Shown here piece by piece: positions 9,263 through 19,200 of a stretch of 64,000 nt of DNA; within the stretch, counting starts at the first letter, position 1; each line of letters starts with the position of its first letter. The DNA is from Stutzerimonas nosocomialis (GTDB lineage Bacteria; Pseudomonadota; Gammaproteobacteria; Pseudomonadales; Pseudomonadaceae): NCBI RefSeq assembly GCF_005876855.1, contig NZ_QLAE01000017.1, forward strand, positions 29,729 to 93,728, read 5' to 3'. The notes beneath the pieces are model-generated. The model worked only from the letters and a program-made list of their open reading frames with translations. It did no database searches and was not told where the DNA came from. The translations under genes and the position numbers were made by a program.

Positions 9263-10894
9263 TCAGCGAGGATAAAGCGGTGGCAGCGCCTGCGGCTCCT
9301 GTTCGCCGGCGTTGCCCCCGAGCGGTGGCAGGGCCTGGATCGCCTGCCACAGGGCGCTGCCCTGCCAGTGCTGGCCGGTCTCGCTGTAGAGTGCGCCGTT
9401 GAGCCCGTCCAGCGCATCGGAGAGCGGTACGAAGCGGGCGGCCATGTCGGCCAGGGTTTCCGGTTGCTGGCGTGCCCAGGCGTCGAGGGCCTGGCGCGTG
9501 GCCTGCGAGTCGTTCGCCAGACAGGCGCGCCGCAGGTCGTCGAGCAGGCTGCGTGGGCTGGGGCCGGCCGGCGCGCTGCGTTGCACCGCGGGCTGCCGGC
9601 GGGCGCGCCACCAGAGGCCGAAGCCGATCAGGCTGGTGCAGGCGAGCAGGGCGGTGCTCAGTTGCCAGGGCCAGAGCGCGGGCTGTTCCTCCAGCGGTAG
9701 CGCCTCGACCTGTTGTATCGGCGGTTGGCGCAACTCGGGATTGTCGGCGACCTGGATCTGCCGGCTCGGCAGTTCGATGCGTTCGAGGCGATCCTCCAGG
9801 GTGTTCCACCAGACCAGCTCGTAGCCTGGCACCTCGATCGCGCCGGGCTGGCTCGGCACCAGCGCCTCGCGCTGCTCGCGGCTGCCGGTCAGGCCGGTCG
9901 CCGTGACTTCGTTGGCCAGCTTGGGCTGGTCCGGGTAGCGCCGAATGCCTGCGGGAACCGGCGGGGTGATGACCGGAAGCTGATTGCCGGAGAGCCCTTC
10001 GGCGCGGATCAGCAGGCTGCGGGTCAGCGAGTCGCCCATTCGGGCGTTCTCCGGCTCCGGGGTCCAGGCTTCGACCAGGCTCAGGCTCCGGGCCGGCAGC
10101 CAGGGCGCGTCGGCGGGGTATTCGGCGGGCTTGGGGCGTACCGTCAGCGGAATCGACGGCGACTTGACCTGGGTGGCCCGCCCGGGACGGGCGCCGAACA
10201 GCGAGTGGCCATCGCTTGCCGCGGCCACGGTGGTGGCGCTGAACAGCTGCGAGGGCACGGTCAGCTCGCCGCTCTTCTGCGGAAACAGGGCGTAGCGCAC
10301 CTCGATCACGCCATGGCGCACGCCGTTGATGTTCTTCTCGTAGGTACGCGGATCGCCGAGCCGCTCGACCAGCGCGTCGTCCATCTGCAGTGGCGACAGG
10401 GTGCTGTCGTCATACAGTGAAACCGAATGGTAGATGCGCAGGGTCAGCGTCACCTGGGCCTGCACATAGACGCTGTCCTGATCCAGGCTGGCGTCGATGA
10501 ACACCGGGGCGAGCTGGGCCACTTCGTCGCGCGGCGCGCTTTCCAGCACCCGCAGGGTGACCGGCTCGCTGCGGGCATCGCCCAGGCTCAGCGGCGGCAC
10601 GACGACATAGCCGGTCTGCCGCGGCTGCAGGGTCACCAGCCAGCGGGTGACGGCACGGGTCTCGCCGCGCACGGTGGCCAACTGGTTGACCTGGCGCGTC
10701 GCCACGACCTCGAACAGCTCGTTGAGCGGCTCCAGGTCCGGCTTGCCGAACAGGGTGCGATCCTGCACCTCGAGGGCCAGTTCGACGGTCTCGCCCAGGG
10801 TCAGCTGGTTGCGGTCGACGCTGGCGATCAGCGAAGCCGCGCCGGCCTGCCAGCTCAGCAGGGTCATGAGAAAAAGGACCATCAGGCGGGTCAT
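9263..10894 (-). CDS. batD: BatD family protein (oxygen tolerance, DUF7939-type)
   Basis: 543 residues from the ATG at 10894, which overlaps the stop of the preceding vWA/TPR gene (ATGA). Longer frames upstream are out-of-frame readings of that gene. Signal peptide at residues 1-19 (MTRLMVLFLMTLLSWQAGA), then tandem Ig-like beta domains beginning SVDRNQLTLGE. A single membrane helix follows near residue 420 and a cytoplasmic tail. This is the BatD layout: a periplasmic protein anchored in the inner membrane that works with the two vWA proteins. It is the last gene of the operon. Confidence 0.9.
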   Translation of the reverse strand: MTRLMVLFLMTLLSWQAGAASLIASVDRNQLTLGETVELALEVQDRTLFGKPDLEPLNELFEVVATRQVNQLATVRGETRAVTRWLVTLQPRQTGYVVVPPLSLGDARSEPVTLRVLESAPRDEVAQLAPVFIDASLDQDSVYVQAQVTLTLRIYHSVSLYDDSTLSPLQMDDALVERLGDPRTYEKNINGVRHGVIEVRYALFPQKSGELTVPSQLFSATTVAAASDGHSLFGARPGRATQVKSPSIPLTVRPKPAEYPADAPWLPARSLSLVEAWTPEPENARMGDSLTRSLLIRAEGLSGNQLPVITPPVPAGIRRYPDQPKLANEVTATGLTGSREQREALVPSQPGAIEVPGYELVWWNTLEDRLERIELPSRQIQVADNPELRQPPIQQVEALPLEEQPALWPWQLSTALLACTSLIGFGLWWRARRQPAVQRSAPAGPSPRSLLDDLRRACLANDSQATRQALDAWARQQPETLADMAARFVPLSDALDGLNGALYSETGQHWQGSALWQAIQALPPLGGNAGEQEPQALPPLYPR

Positions 10895-12621
10895 GGACGG
10901 GTTCCCTGGCGCATGCGTTGTTCGTAAAGGAATTTGCGGCGCAGCAGCTCGCCCGGGTCGTCGGGAATCTGCCGCAGCCATTGTTCGGTGGCCTGGCGGA
11001 CCTCGCCGTCGCCCGGCAGGCGATCGGCGTTCGCAGCGCCCGATGCAGCCTGGTCGGGGTCCTCGGCCCGGGCCCGCTGTTCGGGAGTGGCGGGCGATGC
11101 ATCGGCGGGATCGTCCGGCTGGCCGGCTTCGGGGGGCGGAGCCGTGCTGTCCTGGCTGTTGCCGCTCTGTGCCGGGGCATTCTGCGCCGGACTCTTGTCG
11201 GACTCGCTGTCCGGGTCGTCGGACTGGCCGGGTTGCTGCTCCTGGGCCGCCTGCTGCTCCTTGCGCTGGCGCAGCAGCTCTTCGACCAGCGCCTTGTTCC
11301 GTTGCGCCTGGGCCAGGTCCGGCTGGCGCTCCAGGGCCTGGTCGTAGGCTTCGATGGCCGCTTCGAGCGCGTCGCTGCGGGCCAGTGCGTTGCCTCGGTT
11401 GTAATGATCGGCAGCGCTGTCGCCTAGGGCGAAACCTTCGATCGCCGCCGCGTAGTCTCCGGCCAGGTAGTGGGCCAGGGCCCGCCAGCGCGGGTCGGCG
11501 AAGCGCTCGGCGGCTTCGGCCGGACGCTGCTGTTCGAGCAGGTGCTGACCCTGCTGGTCCGGGCGCAGCCAGAGATCGTTCCATTCGAAGGCCTGGGCCG
11601 GCGCTGGGTTGAACAGGAGCAGCGGCAGGCAGAACAGCCAGCCGCGCCGTCCGCCCAGGGCGGCGAGCAGCAACAGCGGCAACAGCAGCCAGTAGCCCTG
11701 GTCCGACCAGGCGCTCAGGCGGGTGGTTTCGGTCTGCCGCTCCAGGCTTCCGCTCGCCTCGAGCAGCCCGAGGGCGGCAAGATCGGCATCGTCGATGCGG
11801 GCCTGCTGGTAGCCGCCGCCGAGGCTGGAGGCGAACTGGCGCAAGCCGTGGCTGTCCAGTCTCGGCACCAGGATCGAGCCCTGGGCATCCTTGAGGAAAC
11901 TGCCGTCGGCCTGGGCGATCGGCGCGCCTTCTTCGGTGCCGACGCCGAGAATCGCGAGGCGGGCGCCCTTGCCGCCGAGGAGGGCGGTGATGGCCGTGCG
12001 TTCATCGGCGTCGAGTCGGCTGCCGATCAGCAGCAGCCGCCCCTGTGGCTGGCCGCCTTGCTCCAGCAGCTCGAGGCCACGCGCCACGGCAGCGTCGGCG
12101 CGGTGGCCCGGTTCGGGCATCAGCGAAGGTTGCAGCGCACCGAGGAGGTTGCGGGTCGTCGCAAGGTCATCCGACAGCGGTACCAGCGTGTGGGCGCTGC
12201 CGGCGAACACCACCACTGCCGTCTGCGCCCCCCGGCGCGCTTCGAGCAGGTCGAGCAGCTTGCGCTTGGCCTGCTCCAGCCGGTTGGGGGGCACGTCGGC
12301 GGCGAGCATCTCGGGGCTGACTTCGAGCAGCACCACCAGCGGATCGGCGCGCTTGAGCGTCGGCTGTTCGAGCAGCTGCCAGCTCGGCCCGAGCAGGGCG
12401 AGCACGGCGAGCAGCCAGGCGGCGCCCAGCAGTACCCATGGCAGGCGGCTGTCATGCAGGCGGCCCTGGGTCAGCAGCGGGGCGTGGAAGCGTTCGGGGA
12501 GCAAACGTTGCCAGCGTCCTGTCCGGCGCTGGCGCTGGCACAGCCGCCAGAGCAGCCAGCCCAGGAGCGGCAGGATCAGCAGCCAGCCGGGGCGCAGCAG
12601 GTGGGGAAGCAGGTCGCTCAT
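10891..12621 (-). CDS. batB: vWA plus TPR protein (BatB-BatC type) with a degenerate metal site
   Basis: 576 residues. Two membrane helices (about 12-27 and 60-78) precede a von Willebrand A domain (about 90-300), another helix, a TPR region (about 370-450) and a Gln/Glu/Pro/Asp-rich C-terminal tail. It thus combines BatB (vWA) and BatC (TPR). The expected MIDAS signature DxSxS is replaced by EVSPE at residues 100-104, so the metal site is probably lost, unlike the upstream vWA gene. It overlaps batA by 4 bases and batD by 4 bases. Confidence 0.88.
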   Translation of the reverse strand: MSDLLPHLLRPGWLLILPLLGWLLWRLCQRQRRTGRWQRLLPERFHAPLLTQGRLHDSRLPWVLLGAAWLLAVLALLGPSWQLLEQPTLKRADPLVVLLEVSPEMLAADVPPNRLEQAKRKLLDLLEARRGAQTAVVVFAGSAHTLVPLSDDLATTRNLLGALQPSLMPEPGHRADAAVARGLELLEQGGQPQGRLLLIGSRLDADERTAITALLGGKGARLAILGVGTEEGAPIAQADGSFLKDAQGSILVPRLDSHGLRQFASSLGGGYQQARIDDADLAALGLLEASGSLERQTETTRLSAWSDQGYWLLLPLLLLAALGGRRGWLFCLPLLLFNPAPAQAFEWNDLWLRPDQQGQHLLEQQRPAEAAERFADPRWRALAHYLAGDYAAAIEGFALGDSAADHYNRGNALARSDALEAAIEAYDQALERQPDLAQAQRNKALVEELLRQRKEQQAAQEQQPGQSDDPDSESDKSPAQNAPAQSGNSQDSTAPPPEAGQPDDPADASPATPEQRARAEDPDQAASGAANADRLPGDGEVRQATEQWLRQIPDDPGELLRRKFLYEQRMRQGTRP

Positions 12622-13634
12622 CGTGACCCCCGGCGTGCGAACGCGGCCTGCAGCGGCGCCTGCCAGAGCCGAGCGATCACCAGCAGCAGGCTGATGAGCA
12701 GCGCGGCGGCCAGCGGCCAGTAATACAGCTCGTCGGTCAGCCGGGCCTGGGTCGGCTGTTGCGCCGCCGGATCGATCCGATCGAGGGTCCGGCCGATGTC
12801 CCGCAGCTCTTCGCTGGAGCGGGCACGGAAATATTCGCCGCCGGTGCGCTCGGCGATCAGGCGCAGCGTCGGCTCGTCGAGGTCCAGGCCCGTGCTGAAG
12901 CCGAAGCGGCCCAGCGCGCCGTCGTTCTGCGGATCGGCGCCGATGCCGATGGTGTGGATCTTGACGTGCTCATCGGCGGCCAGGCGCGCCGCCACCAGTG
13001 GTTCGATCTCGCCGCCGTTGTTGGCTCCGTCGGTGATCAGGATGAGCACCCGGCTGTCGGCCGGCCTTTCGCGCAGGCGCTTCACGGCAAGCCCGATGGC
13101 GTCGCCGATGGCGGTGGTGTTGCCCGCGATCCCGACCATGGACTCCTCGAGCCAGGTCCGCACGGTGCGCCGGTCGAAGGTCAGCGGGGCCTGCAGGTAC
13201 GCCTTGCTGCCGAACAGGATCAGGCCGACCCGATCGCCGCGACGCCCTTCGATGAATTCGCCGAACAGCTGCTTGACCAGCTCCAGGCGGGTGATGTCTT
13301 CGTTCTGCCAGCGCATGTCGGGGTAGTCCATCGAGCCCGACACGTCCACGGCGAGCAACAGGTCGCGGCCGGTGGTGGCCTGGGGCAGCGGCTCACCGAG
13401 CCACTGGGGCCGCGCAGCGGCGAACAGCAGCAACAGCCACAGGGTGAGGTAGGGCAGCTGCTGTATCAGCGGGGGCAGGGCGATGCGGGCACGCTGGCCG
13501 GAGAGCTGCTCGAGTTCGTCGATGAAACTCACCCGGAGCGCGGCCTCGCCGCTGTCGGCGCGCGGCAACAGGCGGCGCATCAGCCAGGGCAGGGGCGCCA
13601 GCAGGAAGATCCACGGCCAGGCGAGTTCAAACAT
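12618..13634 (-). CDS. batA: vWA domain protein with intact MIDAS (BatA type)
   Basis: 338 residues with N-terminal helices at about 4-22 and 62-78, a vWA domain, and a C-terminal helix near 310-330. The MIDAS DxSxS is intact (Asp97, Ser99, Ser101 in DVSGS), with the downstream threonine in a GNTTAIGD segment and an ITDGANNGG block. It is an inner-membrane protein predicted to be remodelled by the MoxR ATPase of the same operon. It overlaps its neighbours by 8 bases (DUF4381) and 4 bases (batB). Confidence 0.92.
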   Translation of the reverse strand: MFELAWPWIFLLAPLPWLMRRLLPRADSGEAALRVSFIDELEQLSGQRARIALPPLIQQLPYLTLWLLLLFAAARPQWLGEPLPQATTGRDLLLAVDVSGSMDYPDMRWQNEDITRLELVKQLFGEFIEGRRGDRVGLILFGSKAYLQAPLTFDRRTVRTWLEESMVGIAGNTTAIGDAIGLAVKRLRERPADSRVLILITDGANNGGEIEPLVAARLAADEHVKIHTIGIGADPQNDGALGRFGFSTGLDLDEPTLRLIAERTGGEYFRARSSEELRDIGRTLDRIDPAAQQPTQARLTDELYYWPLAAALLISLLLVIARLWQAPLQAAFARRGSR

Positions 13635-14127
13635 GTTTGCGAATCCAGATTTCGACAGCCTGGTTCAAGCCGTCGATCGCCTTGTTTTCCATGCGGCATT
13701 CGGCGCGGTAGGGACCATCGACCAGCACCATCCAGCGTGTCAGCCCGGCGGCCGGGCAACGGTTGTCGAGGAAGGCGAGCCAGGCGCGGCCGCTCATGGT
13801 GTGTGGGTGCGCCTGGGGATACTGGGCGCGACAGAGCCGCTTGAGCAGGGCGTTGAGCTGTTGCAGCCACTGGCTGGCGGGGGCGCCATCGTAGGGGCGG
13901 CTCAGGCGGGCAAGTTCCTCCAGCGCCGCCACGCGCTGCGGTGCCAGTGCCGGCGCGGGCTCCGCGCGTGGCTGCCTGCGCCGCGAAAAGAGCCGGTGGC
14001 GGTAGCGCCACAGCAGGCCGATGCCGAGCAGAAGCAGCAGTGCCAGCAGCCACCAGCCGGGCGCGGGCGGCCACCAGGGCACGGGAGCCGGCTGGATCGG
14101 CGGCGCCAGCTGTTCGAGGGGGTTCAT
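13627..14127 (-). CDS. DUF4381 domain-containing membrane protein
   Basis: 166 residues from the ATG at 14127, which overlaps the DUF58 stop by 4 bases. A Pro-rich N-terminus (about 1-22) leads into one membrane helix with an Arg-rich flank (about 23-45), followed by a soluble helical domain. This short protein is a constant partner in proteobacterial moxR-DUF58-vWA operons; its function is unknown. Confidence 0.88.
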   Translation of the reverse strand: MNPLEQLAPPIQPAPVPWWPPAPGWWLLALLLLLGIGLLWRYRHRLFSRRRQPRAEPAPALAPQRVAALEELARLSRPYDGAPASQWLQQLNALLKRLCRAQYPQAHPHTMSGRAWLAFLDNRCPAAGLTRWMVLVDGPYRAECRMENKAIDGLNQAVEIWIRKHV

Positions 14128-15094
14128 CGGTTGTTGACCCTGTCCCGGACGCTGAGGTGCTCGCGCAACTGATCGACCAGTTCGGCGGACGTGCTGAGCG
14201 GCAAAAGCGGTACGCAGAGCCGTTTCGCCAGCCGTTGCCAGCGCGCCGTGCGAGCTTCGCCGAGGCGTCGATAGCGCTGGCGCAGTTCGGCATCGCCGCT
14301 GTCGAGCCCGAGCCGGGCGCCCCGGCTGGCGAACCTCAGCAGGCCGGCGGCGGGCAGGGCATGGTCCAGCGGGTCGGACAGCGGCAGCAGGAGCAGGTCG
14401 ATGTGGCGTGCCAGCAGGCTGAGCTGTCGTTCGGCGGCGTCGTTCAGCGATCGCTCGTCGCACAGGACCACCACCAGGCTGCCCGGTCGCAGCACTTCCC
14501 GGGCGCGACGAAGCGCCATGCCGAAGGCTTCGGGGTTGGGCTCGATGTCGCAATCGAGGCGCTGATTGGCGCGCGCCAGGCGATCGAGCAGCTGCAGCAG
14601 GCTCTGCTTGCGCCGTCGTGGCCTGATCTCGTGATGCTCGTTGCAGCCGAATACCAGCCCGCCGACGCGATCGTTGTGGCTCAGGGCCGCCCAGGCGATA
14701 AGCCCGGCGGCCCTGGCCGCGAGTACCGACTTGAAGGCGAGCCCGGTGCCGAAGAACAGCGCGTGGCTCTGCTCGACGAGGATATAGATGGGCCGTTCGC
14801 GCTCCTCGTGGAAGAGCTTGGTATGGGGCTCCTGGGTGCGTGCGGTGACGCGCCAGTCGATGGTGCGGACGTCATCGCCGGGCTGATAGACCCGTACCTG
14901 GTCGAAATCCACCCCGCGACCGCGCAGCTTGGAGTGGTGCAGGCCCACCAGCGGGCTGCGCCGGTGCGGCAGCGAGAACAGCGGAACCTCGCGAACGCGG
15001 TGGCGGATGTCGATGAGCTCGGCCAGGGTCACGTGAATGCCGTCGGCCGTGCTCGCTTCCCCGGCATCCGGCATGCCGTTGGCGGCCTGGTGCA

Positions 15095-15095
<1 letters not shown>
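14124..15095 (-). CDS. DUF58 domain-containing protein
   Basis: 323 residues. The start at 15095 overlaps the MoxR stop by one base; longer upstream frames would read through moxR. The hallmark blocks are present: RGVDF at about 60-64 and YQPGDDVRTIDW at 70-81, followed by a degenerate vWA-like fold. The protein lacks membrane helices, unlike some family members. It is encoded between the ATPase and the membrane vWA proteins and is likely a cytoplasmic adaptor or substrate of the ATPase; that role is inferred. Confidence 0.92.
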
Positions 15096-16054
<959 letters not shown>

Positions 16055-16285
16055 CGTTTCGTCACTTCCAAAGGGGCTACGGGCAATCGGCGGTGCGCTG
16101 ACGCGGCGGGGTGGTCGACGCTGCGGTCGGGCGCCCGGTCGTGCGGTTCCAGGCAACGTAAAAAGGCGTGAAAAAGAGTGTCACTTTACTGCATCTGCCG
16201 CCGTCTAGACTAACGTGGAACCATCGTCCTGTGGGGTCAGTCACTACCGGGGACCTCTTTTCAGCAAGCCAAACGGAGTTGATCA
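16055..16285. promoter_or_regulatory. Divergent spacer between the Bat operon and the glutamate dehydrogenase
   Basis: This 231-base spacer must hold the promoters of both divergent units. On plus, a TAGACT box around 16206 precedes the dehydrogenase gene, but no good -35 element sits 16-18 bases upstream. The translation signal is cggag, 7 bases before the ATG at 16286. A run of A-rich sequence (16159-16178) is the only low-GC patch. No gene is seen. Confidence 0.4.
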
Positions 16286-19200
16286 ATGGCGTTCTTTACA
16301 GCGGCCAGCAAAGCCGACTTTCAGCACCAACTGCAAGTGGCACTGGCGCAGCATGTCGGTGAGGAGCTACTGCCACAAGTAGGGCTCTTCGCCGAACAGT
16401 TCTTTGGCATCACATCCCTCTCCGAACTCACCGAGCGCCGCATGACCGACCTGGTCGGCTCGACCCTGGCAACCTGGCGACTGCTCGAACGCTTCGACCC
16501 GGCGACCCCCGAGGTCAGTGTCTTCAACCCCGATTACGAGAAGCATGGCTGGCAATCGACCCACACGGTGGTCGAGGTCCTGCATCCGGACATGCCGTTT
16601 CTGGTCGACTCCGTGCGCATGGAGCTGACCCGCCGCGGCTTCAGCATCCACACCCTGCAGAACAGCGTGCTCAAGGTCCGCCGCGATGACGATGGCGTGC
16701 TCCAGGAAGTCCTGCCCCGGGGCGCCGACAGCGCCGGTAGCCGTGCCGAATCGGTGATTTTCATCGAGATCGACCGCTGCGCCGGTGCCGCCGCGCTGCG
16801 CGAGCTGGAGCAGGCGCTGCTCAGCGTGCTGGCCGATGTCCGCCTGGCGGTTGGCGATTTCGCCGCGATGAAGGCCAAGGCGGCGCAACTGCAGCAGCTG
16901 GTGGACGGCAGCTCGCTGCAGATCGAGGGCGTCGAGCTGGCCGAGATCAAGGCATTCCTCGACTGGCTGGTGGATAACAACTTCACCTTCCTCGGTTACG
17001 AGGAATTCACCGTCGAGCCCCGTGACGACGGTGGGCGCCTGGTCTATGACGAAGGTTCGCTGCTGGGCCTGTCCAAGCGGCTTCGCACGGGCCTGGCCGA
17101 GACCGACCTGCACATCGAGCCAAGGGCGGTGGCCTACCTGAACGAGCCGCTGCTGCTGTCATTCGCCAAGGCGGCGATTCCCAGCCGGGTGCACCGTCCG
17201 GCCTATCCGGATTTCGTCTCGATCCGGCAGATGGACGAGCAGGGGCGGGTGATCCGCGAATGCCGCTTCATGGGGCTGTTCACCTCGGCGGTCTATACCC
17301 AGAGCGTGCGCCACATTCCCTATATACGGCGCAAGGTCGAGGTCATCGTGCACCGCGCGGGCTTCGATCACTCGGCGCACCTGGCCAAGGAACTGGCCCA
17401 GGTGCTCGAAGTGCTCCCGCGCGACGAGCTGTTCCAGACGCCGATCGACGAGCTGTTCGACACCGCCATCGCCATCGTCCAGATCCAGGAGCGCAACAAG
17501 CTGCGCCTGTTCCTGCGCACCGATCCCTACGGCCGCTTCTGCTACTGCCTGGTCTACGTGCCGCGCTTCAGCTATTCCACCGAAACGCGCCTGCGCATCC
17601 AGCAGGTCCTGATGGATCGCCTCAAGGCGAGCGACTGCGAGTTCTGGACCTATTTCTCCGAGTCGGTGCTGACGCGGGTGCAGTTCATCCTTCGCATCGA
17701 CCCCTCGCAGCCGCTCAACATCGATACCGCGCGGCTGGAGCAGGAAGTCATACAGGCCTGCCGCACCTGGCAGGACGAATACACCAGCCTGGTCGTCGAG
17801 CGGTTCGGCGAGGCCCAGGGCACCATGCTGCTGGCCGATTTCCCGAAGGGCTTCCCAGCCGGCTACCAGGAGCGCTTCACGCCCAACTCCGCTGCCGTCG
17901 ACATGCAGCACGTGCTCAGCCTGAGCGATGAGCGCCCGCTGGTGATGAGCTTCTACCAGCCGATCACGGCGGTGGAGAACCGCCTGCACTGCAAGATCTA
18001 CCGCATCGACAACCCGCTGGCCCTGTCGGACATGCTGCCGATCCTGGAAAACCTCGGGCTGCGCGTGCTCGGCGAATTCCCGTACCGCCTGCGCCACCGT
18101 AATGGCCGCGAGTACTGGATTCACGATTTCGCCTTCACCTATGCCGAAGGGCTCGAGATCGACCTGCTGGAGATCAACGAGCCGCTGCAGGACGCCTTCA
18201 TCAATATCAGCAACGGGCTGGCCGAGAACGACGCGTTCAACCGGCTGATCCTGACCGCTGGCCTGACCTGGCGCGAAGTGGCTCTGCTGCGGGCCTATGC
18301 GCGTTATCTCAAGCAGATCCGCATCGGCTTCGACCTGGGCTACATCGCCAGCGCGCTGCTCAACCACACCACGGTGACCCGCGAGCTGGTGCGTCTGTTC
18401 AAGATGCGCTTCTACCTGGCGCGCAAGCTCGGCGAAGAAGACCTGGCTGACAAGCAGCAGCGCCTCGAGCAGGCCATTTTGGCCGCCCTCGACGATGTCG
18501 CGGTACTCAACGAAGACCGCATCCTGCGCCGCTACCTGGCGCTGATCAAAGCCACGCTGCGCACCAACTTCTACCAGCCGGATGCCGAAGGCAAAGCCAA
18601 GAGCTACATCAGCTTCAAGTTCGATCCGCGCGCCATCCCGGAGATGCCGAGGCCGGCGCCGAAGTTCGAAATCTTCGTCTATTCGCCCCGGGTCGAGGGT
18701 GTGCACCTGCGTGGCGGCAAGGTGGCGCGCGGCGGCCTGCGCTGGTCCGATCGCGAAGAGGATTACCGCACCGAAGTGCTCGGCCTGGTCAAGGCCCAGC
18801 AGGTCAAGAACGCGGTGATCGTCCCGGGAGGCGCCAAGGGCGGATTCGTTCCGCGTCGGCTGCCAGCCGCCGGCTCGCGGGATGAGATCCAGGCCGAGGC
18901 CATCGCCTGCTACCGCATCTTCATCAGCGGGCTGCTGGACATCACCGACAACCTCAAGGAAGGCATGGTCGTTCCGCCGGCCAACGTGCTGCGCTACGAC
19001 GAGGATGACCCCTATCTGGTCGTCGCGGCCGACAAGGGCACCGCGACCTTCTCCGACATCGCCAACGGCATCGCCGCCGAGTACGACTTCTGGCTCGGCG
19101 ATGCCTTCGCCTCCGGCGGATCGGCCGGTTACGACCACAAGAAGATGGGCATCACCGCCAAGGGTGCCTGGGTCTCGGTGCAGCGGCATTTCCGCGAGCG

